From NCBI GenBank assembly GCA_033239125.1, contig BSWB01000002.1:186001-250000 (forward strand): a stretch of 64,000 nucleotides of DNA, in the 5' to 3' direction. Source of the DNA: Fagopyrum homotropicum (Eukaryota; Streptophyta; Magnoliopsida; Caryophyllales; Polygonaceae). Under the pieces are notes generated by a model. The model saw only the letters and a list, made by a program, of their open reading frames with translations, ran no database searches and was not told where the DNA came from. The translations under genes were made by a program, and so were the position numbers. Within the stretch, counting starts at the first letter, position 1. Every line of letters starts with the position of its first letter. This document shows positions 47,901-60,500 of this stretch, one piece after another.

Positions 47901-49072
47901 GGATAAACTTGCCCTTCAACATGATTCAATGTTCAACTTGCTTTTGCCCAACATGATTCAATGTGGATAATCTTGCCTCTTTTAGACATTCATAATTCAA
48001 TGTTCAACTTGCCCTTCAACATGATTAAAAAAATAAGAGCCTCCAAATAGACCAACAAAAGAACAAGCTTGCTTTTGCCCAGCATCTATGGCCAATAAGA
48101 AGAAAAGAGTTGGTGACACTTGGCAACCTAGAACATCGGAAGGAGAACACTGATACACTATAAGTAAGAACCTCAAGAATTGGAACCAATAAATAAATTA
48201 ACAGCTTGGGGATTTGGAGCTTCGAAGCTATCATGGATATTGATTTATGCAAAGTACTCCTTTCGAAGTGTACAGCAGTTTTGGAAAGTCCAAGCAAAGC
48301 ACTAACAGGGATGTAATGTTGACGCTACTAGATGCTCTTTTGCAAATAATATGGAAGCAAAATCATAACCAGTGATGCAAAATTACATGCATTGCAACAC
48401 TTGGAAGGAGAAGAACGCAATGCAGTACATCCTATATATATTATGTCATCCCACCATACCCCTTTGAACATATACTCAAGTAGAAGATCATATGAAACTA
48501 CAATATCACATAGTAGAGAATTTCATGGATATGAAAACAACTTTTTCTAGACAACAAGTTTCTCATCAATTTAGTACTCAGGAGATGTCAAGATTCTCAA
48601 CAATTCCAACCAAAATCTAAAACTATACTCTTATTCTCCCTCTACACGTCCCTTTCCACCCTTATCTTAATCATCCTACACGTGCAAATTCAAAATTGAA
48701 ATCCCTACCACCCCCACCCTCCCTACACATGAACAAATTGCAACCAAAAGAAGGAAATAATCTAAAAACGGAATTAGACTAGCCACGGAACTCAACAAAT
48801 CAATCAGATCGGAAATTTCATATATTTAAACCCTGCAGCCGAAATTGCACCATGTACAGGCCAAAAGCAATCTAACCATGACCCAAAATTACAGCAGATA
48901 TGAACAGGAGTGGCCAAAGGCGAAGTAAATTGTAACCATGATGGTGGAAGTAGAAGAGAAATTAACGGACCTCAGTCACAGATTCGTCGAGTAAGTGCTT
49001 GATAGAGTGGTGATCGAGTAAATTTGTCTTCTTAGGGTTCTTCGCGGCAAGGGTATTGGAATCGTTCGTCAT
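44941..49072 (-). CDS. SPCS2: signal peptidase complex subunit 2 (SPC25), 191 aa
   Basis: Exons (minus) 49072-48971, 46658-46507, 46234-46153, 45282-45140 and 45037-44941 (576 nt). This is an accessory subunit of the ER signal peptidase complex that helps it engage the translocon. Family landmarks: KNPKKTNLLDHHSIKHLLDE, two membrane segments in exons 2-3 (LLLGTIIIVIALVAQFYL and FLIGCIVLYIIFNGLLQLII) with a short lumenal loop, and KLPRFSDMYTLTIASADPKS. The C-terminus ends in a basic EPKKGK tail. Intron 2 (46506-46235) is an AT-AC intron with U12-type signals; without it exons 2 and 3 cannot be joined in frame. The remaining introns are GT-AG. Intron 1 is 2.3 kb. Confidence 0.95.
46235..46506 (-). 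other. U12-type AT-AC intron in SPCS2
   Basis: Read on minus, the intron starts ATATCCTTC (46506 downward), the U12 5' splice consensus apart from the last base. It has the branch-site match TCCTTGAC at 46250-46243 and ends GGCAC at 46235, about 10 nt after the branch A. There is no GT-AG alternative that gives the conserved IVLYIIFNG junction. Confidence 0.88.
46908..47165 (+). mobile_element. possible solo LTR in SPCS2 intron 1
   Basis: The segment starts TGTTGGAATTCACC, a common copia LTR start. It has a TATA-like TTGTATTTATTC region and a TTGTAATAGA stretch, and runs to about ..ACTACCACA. I found no clean 5-bp target duplication, so this is tentative. Confidence 0.3.
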
Positions 49073-49899
49073 GACTGAATGCTCCCTCTCTGGATCGGTC
49101 GTAATTGTATCGACCAATTCCCTATACTATCTTCCGTCTGCGTTGAACTTGGGTCGTCTCTGCTTCGTCTCCTAAGTTCACGTTTATCGTGGATATTAAG
49201 GGTGATTTTAAAGCTATATCCGTAAATTATTATTTTTGTTACGTTATCAAAGATCTTACACAAGAATATTATTCCTTTATTAATAAATTTTATTTTCAAC
49301 TCTTTTTTTTTTTTTTATATTAGGTGCGATACAAGAGCTACGCATCATATAAAAATTGTGGATGGTTTAACTCGGTATAAAAAAATAAAATTTTATTTAA
49401 TTACATAGAAACAATGTACAAAATTGTTCGAATGGGGAAGAAATGAAATAGATCATATTTAATGAATCAAAGAGGTATTATTGTTAGAATTTTCTCATAT
49501 TTTCTATTTTTTTGTTAAATAAAATTTATCATCTTAAATGAGCTTTGATTGTATTGATGTATAGAGAGTCTAAAATCCCATTTCACCCTATATTTATTTG
49601 ATATAAAAATTAAACCTAAATTACTAGCATTAAGTAAAATATAATATGAATATACATGAATATCAATATTGGCCTAAAAATACATTATTTACATAAATCT
49701 CTAGACACAAATAGAGCATAAATCACAATATGTACTATAATGGTTTTATATCTAAACATAGTGTTGTTATACTAGTCAAACATTGACTTGTTAAAATTCG
49801 ATTCATGTATATACTAATTGAACCTAAATTTGTGTCCGTTTTCGAATCGTATATAAAGTGAACAACCTCCTCCGTATCGAACCGGAATAGCTCGTCTTA
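49073..49899. promoter_or_regulatory. divergent promoter region between SPCS2 and ClpF
   Basis: About 830 bp, AT-rich in the middle. A canonical TATATAAAG at 49850-49858 faces ClpF. Nothing else is coding. Confidence 0.5.
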
Positions 49900-50595
49900 A
49901 TGATAGCCGTATCTAAACACAACCACCCATCATCGAAAACAGGACAAATTTCATTGAAGTATTGCTCATTTTGTTCGTTTCGCATGCTCACGTGTCAGGA
50001 CGCGAGCTACAGCTCCTCAAAATATATCAAGACCGGGACCCGATGTGACGCCTTGCATTCTATCGGCTTGTTCCACCACTCATCCAGCATTTCAATTTTC
50101 AGGTGAGCTTCAAGGTTCAGCCTTTCTCTATATTCCGATAGAAGCATTATATAATAGTAAATTCACAATTAGTGAACATCAATTGTGTTTTTTATCCGCC
50201 GATCTGTGGCTGTGGCCTGTGGGTTTGCTGTTTCGCAACTGATTTTCTGTTTCCAAAAAGTAAATTGATTGATTTTCTGCGTTGCTAACCCTAATTCTCG
50301 GAAATCGAAGCCCGGGAGTTCCCATTTTGTGGTTGGATCTGATTCTTCGGAATAAGTTATATTCCCATGTGATTAGAGTAGTTTCCTATTGATCGTTGGT
50401 AGTTCTTCATCAAGTGGATCAAAACTATGTAATTAGATTAGTTCCTCGCTTAAGTTAGTACATGGTAGTAGATTAGGGAATTGGTGTTAGTATGATCAAC
50501 ATGTGACGTGAGCAATGAATCTGAGTTGAAGAGATTTAACCCAGAAAGTATTCTTTCTTGGAACTTGCAGGAATGGTTCAAGGAACAATACCTAG
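49900..50595 (+). other. ClpF 5' leader: leader intron and probable overlapping uORF
   Basis: A leader exon probably ends at 50102 (TTTTCAG/GTGAGC) and joins 50571 (TTGCAG/GAATGG). The first ATG after the TATA box (49900, weak context, T at -3) opens a frame. In the spliced mRNA this frame runs across the junction to TAG at 50593-50595, overlapping the ClpF ATG at 50573 out of frame. The main ATG has G at -3 and +4, a better context. Confidence 0.5.
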
Positions 50596-52880
50596 AAGTT
50601 CGCCAACCCCTAGAAGCAACGGGGTGTATGGACCAAACACTCTTATAAGAAGCGGTTTCCTTTTACTTGAAAGATCTCGAATGACCGGTAGAACTGAGAG
50701 ATGCTGTCTTTTGCAGCATCGCTTAGAAAGCCAGTTCCTCAGTAGCCGGCTTTATATGCCAAGGCCAAGGAATGTGACGGTTAAAGCTGCGTGGCTGTTC
50801 AATGGGGGTAATAAAGGGTTGGATGCGAGTGTTGAACGTAGTGAAAGTGCTAATGAGGATATCTTAGTGTTCTTTCTTCAGTTGGACCTGGCAACACGTG
50901 CACAGGTGTAGTATCACATATCATACAATAGGAACATCCATTTCAATTGTTTCATGGCAACATCTCTAGTGTATTATGTTGTTTTTTCTTGAATGCCTGG
51001 AATTTCTAGGAATGGTTCAGTTAATGTTTTATGCAAATTGTTTGTAGTATGCTTTGAACTTGGAGCAGTACGATTTTGCCCAGCAGCTAAGAAGCAAGCT
51101 CACTGAGGTTAGATATTCGAGTGCTAAAATGTAGATGAGTATTTGGTTGAATGTTATCTTGTTTTAGAAAAATTGAATTCCTGAATCAACCAAGCTATTG
51201 ATCTTGACTAATCTAACAAGGTGGAATAAACTGCATTTCATATAAGCTAAACACCGTGTTAGCCAGTAAATGCCATTAGGTCTTTAGTCTGAGCTCTGGC
51301 ACTTATCCAAGTGCTTCTGCTTCATCTCAGTACGAGAAAGTGTTGTTGATAAATATGCTTTGACAGATTGACGAAGAGATAATCAGGAAACGAGAAGCCA
51401 GAAAGGGCCCAGCTGCAAAAAGTGAAGCTCAGGATCAAGCAATAAAAATCTTGCGGTTGTGGTGTGTCCCATACGTGAGCCTGTCAACTGTTTTTATTTT
51501 CCTTATATTAGACAACATTAGTTCTGAATTTATGCACTTGCTTTTTGCAGCGCAGACCGACAAAGTGCAATTGAGCAGGAAAACTATGCCCAAGCAGCTG
51601 AATTGCGTGATGCAATTTCCAAGCTGGAGGCAGAGGCTTTAGCTGCTTCAGCTAAAGCTCTGGCGTATGAAAATGTTCAGTATCAGTTTCGATTGGGTCA
51701 GAGAGTGAAACATAAGATTTTTGGTGAGTGTTGCAACTTTGGCTATTCCTCTTCTTCATGCAGTTCCTTTGCTCGGAAATGACTTCACGTGGTTCCTGTA
51801 TAGGCAATTCAACTGTGTAGTTTATGCACTTCACTGGACAGCTTATGTAAAACTTGTGTTTTATCCTTCCTGTCAAACTAGTGGCTTTACTAAGAGGAAG
51901 CAAGATTATTGATTTGACCAAATGTGAAAATTGTGTTCTATACGTTTCCAGGTTACAAGGGTATAATCTGTGGAATGGATCCCATATGCTGTGAATCTCG
52001 TTCATGGATGGAAACTGCAAATGTGGAGAAATTGTCCCAAGGCTCCAATCAGCCATTCTACCAGGTCAAGGCTAACTCCTTTTCTTAAATGTCATCCTTC
52101 TGATCATCTTTCCATTTTCCAGTCATGTGCTGAAACTCTTATAGCATTAAATCAGAGCTTTAATCATGTATCTTGGCTTGAATTTACATTTTTGTACGTT
52201 GCAGGTATTGGTAGATGTACATGAAGATCCTGAGCTCCTGGTAGCATATGGTAAAATTAGTCATATCTGATGGAAGTATTCAATCAATATGTTATCTTGA
52301 AGACTTAAACTTTTCCTTCCAGTTAGGTGCATCTTTACTAAAAACTCTACAGCTTGCTTCCGCTAGTAGAAGCACACATGTATGGCTTTGTATTTTAAAA
52401 ACAAAATCCGATAGTTTCTATCTTCAACTCTGAGATTCATAATCAGGTTCTTTCCAGCTAATATGGGTTAGGGCTTCAACTGAAACTCTTATGATTTCTT
52501 AAAAAACACTTTGTAGCAAAAGCATGTGAAGGTAGGATGATCCAAGCACAAGTATTAAATGGAAGGTGTTTGTTGTTTTTGTTGCAGTGGCTGAAGAGAA
52601 CTTGCTTGCACCGGACAAGCCAGATTTGGTTAGTCCTCGCCTTTTGAACTTTGAAGTTGTATTTCCCTCTTACTAATTCTGGGTAACAAAGACTGGATAT
52701 TTAGCATTATAATGCAATGATTCACAGGGAAGATTCGATCACCCATATGCATCCTTTTTGTTCTATGGCATGGACACAGCTGGAGACTACATCCCTGTGA
52801 AACAACTACGTGAAAAGTACAACCAGCCTCGACACGAAGTGCCTTTTGACGAGGAGGATGAAGACGGAAGTGAAGACTAA
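50573..52880 (+). CDS. ClpF: Clp protease adaptor ClpF (UvrB/C motif plus YccV/HspQ-like domain), plastid, 337 aa
   Basis: Exons 50573-50905, 51048-51107, 51367-51461, 51551-51723, 51952-52064, 52205-52250, 52588-52628 and 52728-52880 (1014 nt), all GT-AG. ClpF works with ClpS1 as a binary adaptor delivering substrates to the plastid ClpPRT-ClpC protease. Evidence: Arg/Ser-rich transit peptide (about 1-75), SERSESANEDILVFFLQLDLATR, two stretches around YALNLEQYDFAQQLRSKL and NYAQAAELRDAISKLEAEAL (UvrB/C-like helical pairs), then the YccV-like domain from FRLGQRVKHKIFGYKG to IPVKQLREKYNQPRHEVPFD. The tail is acidic. Where Arabidopsis has RLRAD, the junction of exons 4 and 5 gives RLCAD. Start: second-exon ATG, matching the Arabidopsis MVQ start. 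Confidence 0.94.
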
Positions 52881-54015
52881 TCAGCAATCACCATGCCTTG
52901 TATTCACTTATTTGAAGGTGGCATTGTTGTAATGTTAAAGCTTTTGTCTGATTTTGCTTAATTGTATAGAAGATGCTGTTATACATGCCCATGGCTGTTG
53001 ATGAAGTTATATACTAGAAACGCTTTGTTATCTTGAAAATTTACATGAATAACATTTGCTACAATGGACCTGTATCATAAAAATTACATGAATAACATTT
53101 GCTACAATGGACCTGTATCATAAAAATTACGCAGATGTTTGATATTATTACTTTCTTAGCCTTATACGAAAATATATGTTAGCTAGACAAGAACTGGTTT
53201 AAGATTTTAAAACTCACAAAACTAATAAACTTCACGCATATGAATATGCACTGTTTCAAATCTGGATATAATACAAGTATAATGACAAATTTATACATTA
53301 TTAGTTTTCCAAACAAGTAGTAATAATCCCAAGGCGTATAGGCATTTATATATAATTATATATCCTCGATGTTCGACTTCTCGTCTTGCTAATCACAATT
53401 TCACATCTACGGGCCACGGCTACGGCTACACCTGATCTTGTACGCCACTGCCATAGCTTATACAATGTTGTACTTTGGGTGGTCATAGTCTCCCTTATGG
53501 TCGTGTAACTCCAATTACAAGTTACAAACTCTTTAATTACTATATTTCCACAAAAACCTATTTCGCGGAGTCTTCGAAATCGTGATTTCGTCCCCTTCGA
53601 AATCTGCCAAAACCAAATTGCAAATCCACCAACCTGAGCATTTGACCAAAACCCACCTCTCTATAGCCCACCACCGCCATCTCCGTCCTTCCCAATTCCT
53701 ATACACACCCAACTCATCGATTCGATCCATTCTCGCACTCATCACCTGACAAAAAGCCCACGCTTTTGCTTCAATTCTAAGTTACTTCCCCGTCGACTTG
53801 ATCGTAGATCAATTCTGAAAGAAAGAAGCTTGATTATTATCTCTGTTCCTCTCTTCCTACGCTTCTTTGAATTGGTGAGTGCTTTTTTGTATTGATTTAT
53901 GCCTCCCTCTATTTTCTGAAATACCTGGTAGTAGATTTGTAGGAGCCGCTGGATCAATTGAGAGTCCCAGATCTTCGATTATCTGGGATCTGTAGCAGGA
54001 TCTCCATTTTTTCCA
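52881..54015. other. ClpF 3' flank and leader of the b561/DOMON gene
   Basis: 53041-53126 holds a 43-bp perfect or near-perfect tandem duplication (TTACATGAATAACATTTGCT start). A probable leader intron of the next gene runs 53876-53941 (GAATTG/GTGAGTGC to TTTGTAG/GAGCC). Confidence 0.6.
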
Positions 54016-56739
54016 ATGGCATATCAGTGCCCCAATTTAGGGTTTCTGGGGCTCTTATTGATATGCGTGGCTTTTCTCGTGCCCGTTTTGTGTTCGAGCT
54101 CCAAGTGCTCCAACGATACGAAAATCGCGGGCTTTCGGTCTGATTTTGTCATGCTTCAGCATCAGCTCAGAGGGGTACTCACTGTCCTTGATAATTGTTC
54201 CTTTAGGGTTAGCGAATTCGATATGCTTAAAGGATCTGATGTTCGCTGGTGGGGTGCTGTCGGGGATAATTTTGTGAATTTAACGAACGGATTTGTGATA
54301 TCAGATTCCAATTTGGATCGAACGTATAAGAATGATACTCTGGTTGTTAGTCTTAAAAGCAACGTCAGCTGGGATCACATTGAAGTAGTTTCTGTCTGGG
54401 ATTTGTCAATGGCTGCTGATTTTGGTCATGTTGTTCTTCAGCATCCATCTAACAGTTCGGAAAGTCCAGAGCCAGCGCCCGCTCCTTCACCCTATTCAGG
54501 CAATGTTAGAATTGACGAAAAACGGGAGTATAAGCAGCCTACCATGTTTGAGAATTGTAGGGTTCTGTCACCAGAGTACAGGGTCAGGTGGACATTGCTT
54601 AAAGATGATAATTTGGTTGATATCGGATTGGAAGCTGCTACTGCTGGTCAGAATTACCTGGCATTCGGATGGGCTAATCCGAATTCCACATCAGGCTTTA
54701 TGCTTCACTCTGATGTCACTATTGCTGGATTCACGGAGGAGGAGGATCAAAATCCGTTTGCTGAAGACTATTACATAACCGATTACAGTGAGTGCACGTT
54801 GAAAAATGGTGGTCAAGCTCGTGGGGTGTGTCCGGACTATATATATGATGGATCAGACAGAACGGATGTGAATAACACGGAGCTGGTTTATGGGCATAGG
54901 AAGGATGGGGTTACATTGGTTCGTTTTCGCAGGCCACTGGTATCTAATGACAAGAAGTTTGATGTGGCATTGAATCACACTGCTAACATGACTGTGGTCT
55001 GGGCTATCGGTAAGATCAAGACACCAGATAGTATTCGACCTTTCTATCTTCCCCAGAATCATGAGGGCCCACGTGAAGTGACTTATGGATACACAAGGCT
55101 GAATCTCTCAGAGCATATTAATGATTGCTTGGGACCTCTTGATGCAGCCGATAAACAAGATCAAGATTTGGTTATCGCTGATGCAAAAGTTCCCCTTGTT
55201 GTGACTACAGGGCCTGCTTCTAGGTACCCGAATCCCCCAAACCCCTCGAAGGTTCTGTACATTAACAAGAAAGAGGCTCCTTTGCTAAGGGTAGAAAGAG
55301 GAGTTCAGGTGAAATTTTCTGTGCAAGCAGGACATGATGTTGCACTTTATATAACCTCTGATATCATTGGTGGGAATGCAACAGAAAGAAATGCATCTGA
55401 AACAGTGTATGCAGGTGGACCGGAGTTCGAAGGAGTCCCAGCCAGCCCAACGGAAATGTTGTGGACTCCTGACAGGAACACTCCGGATCAGGTGTTCTAC
55501 CAGTCTCTCTTTAATCCGAAGATGGGTTGGAGAGTTCAGGTGGTGGACGGGGGCTTGTCGGATATGTACAATAACAGTGTTGTTTTGGATGACCAACAAG
55601 TTAATTTCTTCTGGACACTGTCAGATGACTACATATCCGTTGCAGCTCGTGCGGAGAAGAAGAGTGGTTATTTAGCAATTGGATTTGGCAGTGGAATGTT
55701 GAACAGCTTTGCATACGTGGGTTGGATTGATGAGCACGGGAAAGGACATGTAAACACTTATTACATTGATGGGAAAGATGCATCCAATCTTCATTCTACA
55801 AACGAGAACCTGACATATGTCAGGGTTAAATCAGAAAACGGTATCATCACTTTGGAGTTCACGCGTCCCCTGAAACCCTCGTGCAGTATTGGAGAAAGGC
55901 CAGAGTGCAACAACATTGTGGAGCCCACGAGTCCTTTGAAGGTTGTTTGGGCCATGGGGACAAAATGGTCAGAAAACGATCTAAGTGAGAAGAATATGCA
56001 TTCCTCGACCAGCAGTCACGCTGTGAGGGTGATGCTCATACGTGGCTCAGCAGAAGCCGAGCAGGACCTAAGACCTGTGTTGGGTGTGCACGGGTTTATG
56101 ATGTTCCTTGCTTGGGGCATTTTGTTGCCAGTGGGAGCCTTAGCTGCTAGATACCTTAAACATGTCAAGGATGATGGTTGGTACCGAATCCATGTCTATT
56201 TGCAATATTCAGGGTTAGCTATTGTGCTTCTTGGGTTTCTGTTTGCCGTGGCTGAGCTTAGAGGGTTATTTGTTGGCTCTTTACACGTAAGGTTTGGTAT
56301 GGCAGCCATAGTTATGGCTTGTGCTCAGCCTATTAATGCATCTTTCAGACCCAAGAAGCCTGAGAACGGGGAGGCCCCTTCTCCAAAGAGGCTTATATGG
56401 GAATACTTCCATGTGAACTTGGGTAGATGTGCAATCATAGTAGGGGCAATTGCACTTTTCACTGGTATGAAGCATTTGGGAGATAGATACGGCGAAGACG
56501 TAGGAGGGCTCACTTGGGCTTTAGCGATATGGTTTTTGTTCGGCATTTTGTGTGTCTTATTCCTAGAGTACAAAGAGAAGAAGCGGAATAACAGTGATAG
56601 CACAAGAGGAAACTGGGTTCTGGGTAACAGCGATGAAGATGATTCAGCTGATCTTCTTGGCTCGAATGGGATACATAGAGAAAAAGAGGCTCATCTGCCT
56701 GCAAGAGGAGAACTTCAGCTGGAACCTTTGAACAGATAG
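54016..56739 (+). CDS. cytochrome b561, DM13 and DOMON domain-containing protein, 907 aa, intronless CDS
   Basis: A single open frame. N-terminal signal peptide (about 1-26, LGLLLICVAFLVPVLC), a DM13 domain (about 30-150), a Pro-rich linker, a first DOMON-type domain, a second DOMON-like segment (about 550-690), then a cytochrome b561 membrane core with about five helices. Four heme-type histidines are in place: H692 (GVHGF), H726 (RIHVY), H757 (SLHVRF) and H799 (YFHVNL). There is a short cytosolic tail. The architecture predicts transmembrane electron transfer at the plasma or endomembrane, probably ascorbate-linked, with extracellular redox domains. Length and domain order agree with the Arabidopsis At5g54830 type. 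The start is the first ATG that gives a signal peptide. Confidence 0.95.
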   Translation: MAYQCPNLGFLGLLLICVAFLVPVLCSSSKCSNDTKIAGFRSDFVMLQHQLRGVLTVLDNCSFRVSEFDMLKGSDVRWWGAVGDNFVNLTNGFVISDSNLDRTYKNDTLVVSLKSNVSWDHIEVVSVWDLSMAADFGHVVLQHPSNSSESPEPAPAPSPYSGNVRIDEKREYKQPTMFENCRVLSPEYRVRWTLLKDDNLVDIGLEAATAGQNYLAFGWANPNSTSGFMLHSDVTIAGFTEEEDQNPFAEDYYITDYSECTLKNGGQARGVCPDYIYDGSDRTDVNNTELVYGHRKDGVTLVRFRRPLVSNDKKFDVALNHTANMTVVWAIGKIKTPDSIRPFYLPQNHEGPREVTYGYTRLNLSEHINDCLGPLDAADKQDQDLVIADAKVPLVVTTGPASRYPNPPNPSKVLYINKKEAPLLRVERGVQVKFSVQAGHDVALYITSDIIGGNATERNASETVYAGGPEFEGVPASPTEMLWTPDRNTPDQVFYQSLFNPKMGWRVQVVDGGLSDMYNNSVVLDDQQVNFFWTLSDDYISVAARAEKKSGYLAIGFGSGMLNSFAYVGWIDEHGKGHVNTYYIDGKDASNLHSTNENLTYVRVKSENGIITLEFTRPLKPSCSIGERPECNNIVEPTSPLKVVWAMGTKWSENDLSEKNMHSSTSSHAVRVMLIRGSAEAEQDLRPVLGVHGFMMFLAWGILLPVGALAARYLKHVKDDGWYRIHVYLQYSGLAIVLLGFLFAVAELRGLFVGSLHVRFGMAAIVMACAQPINASFRPKKPENGEAPSPKRLIWEYFHVNLGRCAIIVGAIALFTGMKHLGDRYGEDVGGLTWALAIWFLFGILCVLFLEYKEKKRNNSDSTRGNWVLGNSDEDDSADLLGSNGIHREKEAHLPARGELQLEPLNR

Positions 56740-57581
56740 TTTTTCTTCTAAATTCTGCACTGCTGATGACGCCTCAAGTTTTGGACGCAACCAATATCTT
56801 CCCGTAGTAAACGTAGAGATAGAACTTTTTTGGGTGTTAATTCCTTTTATCTTCACTGTGATAACAGGCCAAAACATTAGCTTCCCTTATACTTGTATTC
56901 ATTATGTTCAGTACATGTAGAAAAATGGAGAGTTTGCCATCTCATGTCTCTTTACTCGTTGAACAATGTGGATCCATCCATCCCATCCACGTTATACTAG
57001 TAAATATAATTTTTCACGTTGAATATATGGACATTTTCCGTTTGCTGAGGAGGGTATGCATTTGTTTTTGGAAACGACAAAAAGAACATTTCATTCTGTA
57101 ACTAAACATGAGAGTTTTAACAACAATTGACAAATGGGTATTATTATTCTCATTTGTCTATTTCTCACAACAATGAACAGCAAAACATTTATGTTGCCAA
57201 AGAAGGATCAAAATCAGCATGTATATAGAACAGTCTCACCTTCTCTCTAGGTCTATCATTTACAGATTATTAAGAATGCAAAGAATATGCTGCAAGCTAT
57301 AAAGGCAGGAAAATTTTGTCACGAGAGAGAGAAACGTGTTTTCTTCCACTTCTTGGCTTTCAGATGCAGGGTCACAGCGGATATGTATCACTACCCAGAT
57401 CAGAAGAAAGAGTTACAGTTACACATGAACAAACAAGAACAACACCCTTAAAAATGGAAAAAGAAAACCCAACAAATCAAGATCAGCGGCTATGCAGGGT
57501 CACAGCGGATGATTGGCAAGTCAAGGTTAAAAATCACACATAATTTCTCAATCAAAAAAGATGGCCATGACATATATCTAA
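56740..57581. other. convergent 3' intergenic region
   Basis: 3' flanks of the b561/DOMON and response regulator genes. ATGCAGGGTCACAGCGGAT occurs twice (about 57363 and 57493). No gene is seen. Confidence 0.5.
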
Positions 57582-60500
57582 TCATACCCGTTTGATTATT
57601 GAAGCTACAACATCTTCCAAGGAGCCAGCACCATTATCCGTAAATCCACCCAGATTTGTTCTTGAATACATACCAGAAATCCCAGCTGCTGTATGGTGAG
57701 CAGATGAGGATTCCATGCTTGCATGCCCCATCAAACCAAATTCACAATTTTCACCAAAGAAAACACCCGTAGGATCTCCAACTGAGGTTGACGAACATGC
57801 ACCATGGGAAACTAGTAGAGGGTTCATCAAGCTATTTGTCAGATCCGGTTGATGATCAATGCCCAGCTTATGGTCACCCCACAGCAGTTTCGAGGCATAG
57901 CCCATGTTCTCAGTCTCATTGTTGTCAAACACAGCTGTTTGATATCTTGTATCAAATCTAGAGATGTTGGATGAAATGTGTGACTCACTTGCTCCATCCA
58001 AAGCCGTTGGATGAACATTATTGCTAGAGATAAACGGTTGCATCATGGGATTGGAAGGTGGCAGGTAGCCATCGTTGGCTGCAAAAGAAGTTGACTGTAC
58101 TCCAGACGACAACACACTACTTGGCAAAATCCCATTACATCTATTTGGATCTGTCAACCCGAATGCTGAATCCGACTTCAAAGGAACTGTTATCACGGAA
58201 GATTTATTTCCAATTTTTCCCTGGCCCTGATACTCTTGAGAATGGCATTGTAGAAAAGTAGAGCTGCTAGGAATGGTGACAAGGAGGTTGTTGCCTGCTC
58301 CATTAACATCATTCTTTTTATGCAGCATCTGTAGCTGATCAAATCCTATGGATGTCGGCGTCCCTTGGAGTATATTTCCACTCTGATCCCTAGGCAACGG
58401 AAATTTGTTGGAATCAGCAACGGGGTTCCTGTTCAACTGAGCATGTCCTAGTGCTGCCACTCCTGAAGGCGATAAGCCATGAATACCGAGACCAGCCGGA
58501 GAGTTCAATCCACCAAGCACCCGAGCTGGAGGAAGTGATCTCAAGGCGCCATTTTGATAGTAGGCAGAGCCATTCAAGTTATGGAAGTTAATGGCATTCA
58601 TTCGCAGATACGCTGAATCCGTGCCTCCCAAGGCAGCAACCATATTGGCTTGCTGGTTCACCATAGAGCTGAGCCTTTCGAGATAAAGCTTGTATTTCTG
58701 CAAGAAGACAAATGGGAAAGCAAGGTTCAAAAAACAACTGTAAAAGACGGCAAAGCAGTTTAAACGATGAAGTGAAGCAGTCTCTGCCTGGAGATGGCTA
58801 GCCACATTGTCTCTGGTAAGCTTTTTGACATTCATCAGTTCCAGTATCTTCATTGGGAAGGCTCCTACATCAAAAAGGAACATACTTCAATATGGAAGTT
58901 CAAGTGAAATGATTTGGGATTTTGAAGAAGCTCTAAATACAGGAATTTGGAGCTTATAAAATTATGTTTTAGAACAATCTTTCACCAAATACAACTTCGA
59001 GTTTTAACCTAAGCAGCCCAAAGCCTTGATGTAGGATTTCGGCTAAAGGAATGATGCAGGATTTTGAGAATAGAGAACATCAAACTCAAGTAAACAAAAG
59101 CAGTCAGCAACAAAAACTAAAACACTTTTTACCACCTAGCATCAAAAAATGAGAACTTACTCTCTAAACCCAGATGATTAACAGCAGCAACAAACTTGCG
59201 GTGCAACTCCACGGACCATACAACCCGGGATTTCTTTTGAAAAGATGGATCTTCATTCTCATCAGTATCCTCTTTTTGGTCCTTCCTTCTTTTAGACACC
59301 CTTCCACCCTGATCAGAGTTGCCTGTCCCTGAACCTTTTTGTCCTTCACCAACTGGACAAGATCTCTTTTCTTGGTTTTCAGAATTATCTTGGTCCTTGT
59401 TATTATTCTTTCTCCTGTACACATGTTGCCATATGTTTTTCAACTCCTCGAGTCTAACAGGTTTTAGTAAATAATCACAGGCTCCGTGATTAATCCCCTT
59501 CAAAACAAGCTTGGTATCCCCGTTTGCGGATAACACTATAAGCAAAATCAAGTGTCAGCAATTCAATAAGACGTGTATATAACTGGCACATTCAGCATTA
59601 TCGGACTGTACATTGTCAGAGAGCAACACCAGAAAAGAAATTACTATTTTTTATCATATAAGAACTCTTTGGAAGACACGATGACAAAATACTAAATAAG
59701 GTAGCAAACCACTTGGCTCATCAAATGATTCCCTATAGTGGGACAGAAACAGAGCTCTTAAAAATTAAGGTAAGTTCTATAGCTGGACCACATCACTAGA
59801 TTCTTTAGAAAGCGGAAGGGAATCTATTGATTTGACCTTTTTGTTTAAACCATGGATCAATTAATTTCATGCCTACAAGTCCGTTGAAAAAGTGGTATGA
59901 ACTATAAAAAAATGAACGGCCAAAATAATGTATCTCAATACCATTAAACCAAGTCAAATCATATGATTCTATACAAAATCAGAACAAAACAATATTTTTG
60001 AACATTCACTTTAAAAACATTATCTCTTACGAGCGTGAAAGTTGGAAAAGACAATAGCTTTGACACCGTCATCCAAATTCATATACCATATTTTGTACAT
60101 TCCCTTTAAAAGTATATTCCTTAGTCCTTGCAAGCTTGAAAGTAGGAAAAGATCATAGCTTTGAGTCTTTGACACTGTCATTTAGATTGATAAAGCAAGA
60201 GCATTATGAGCTGAATTACAATTTTTGTAATTTGCTTTAGGAAACAGTGTTTGCCATCTTCAGAATACCTCTATCAGCGAAGAAATGAAACGAGTAAGAT
60301 TCAAAAGGTAGAAACTTTTGACATCAAACCTGTGGAAGGGTAAAGATAACAGCTTACTTATTACGGGTAGGTCCATCTCAAGCCCCACTTGCTCGAGCAA
60401 CTTAAAACCATCCATATCAGGCATATGAACATCACTAATGACCAAGTCAAACATGTCCTTGTTTTCTCTCAGTAGTTTCAACGCATCGATTGCTCGATCT

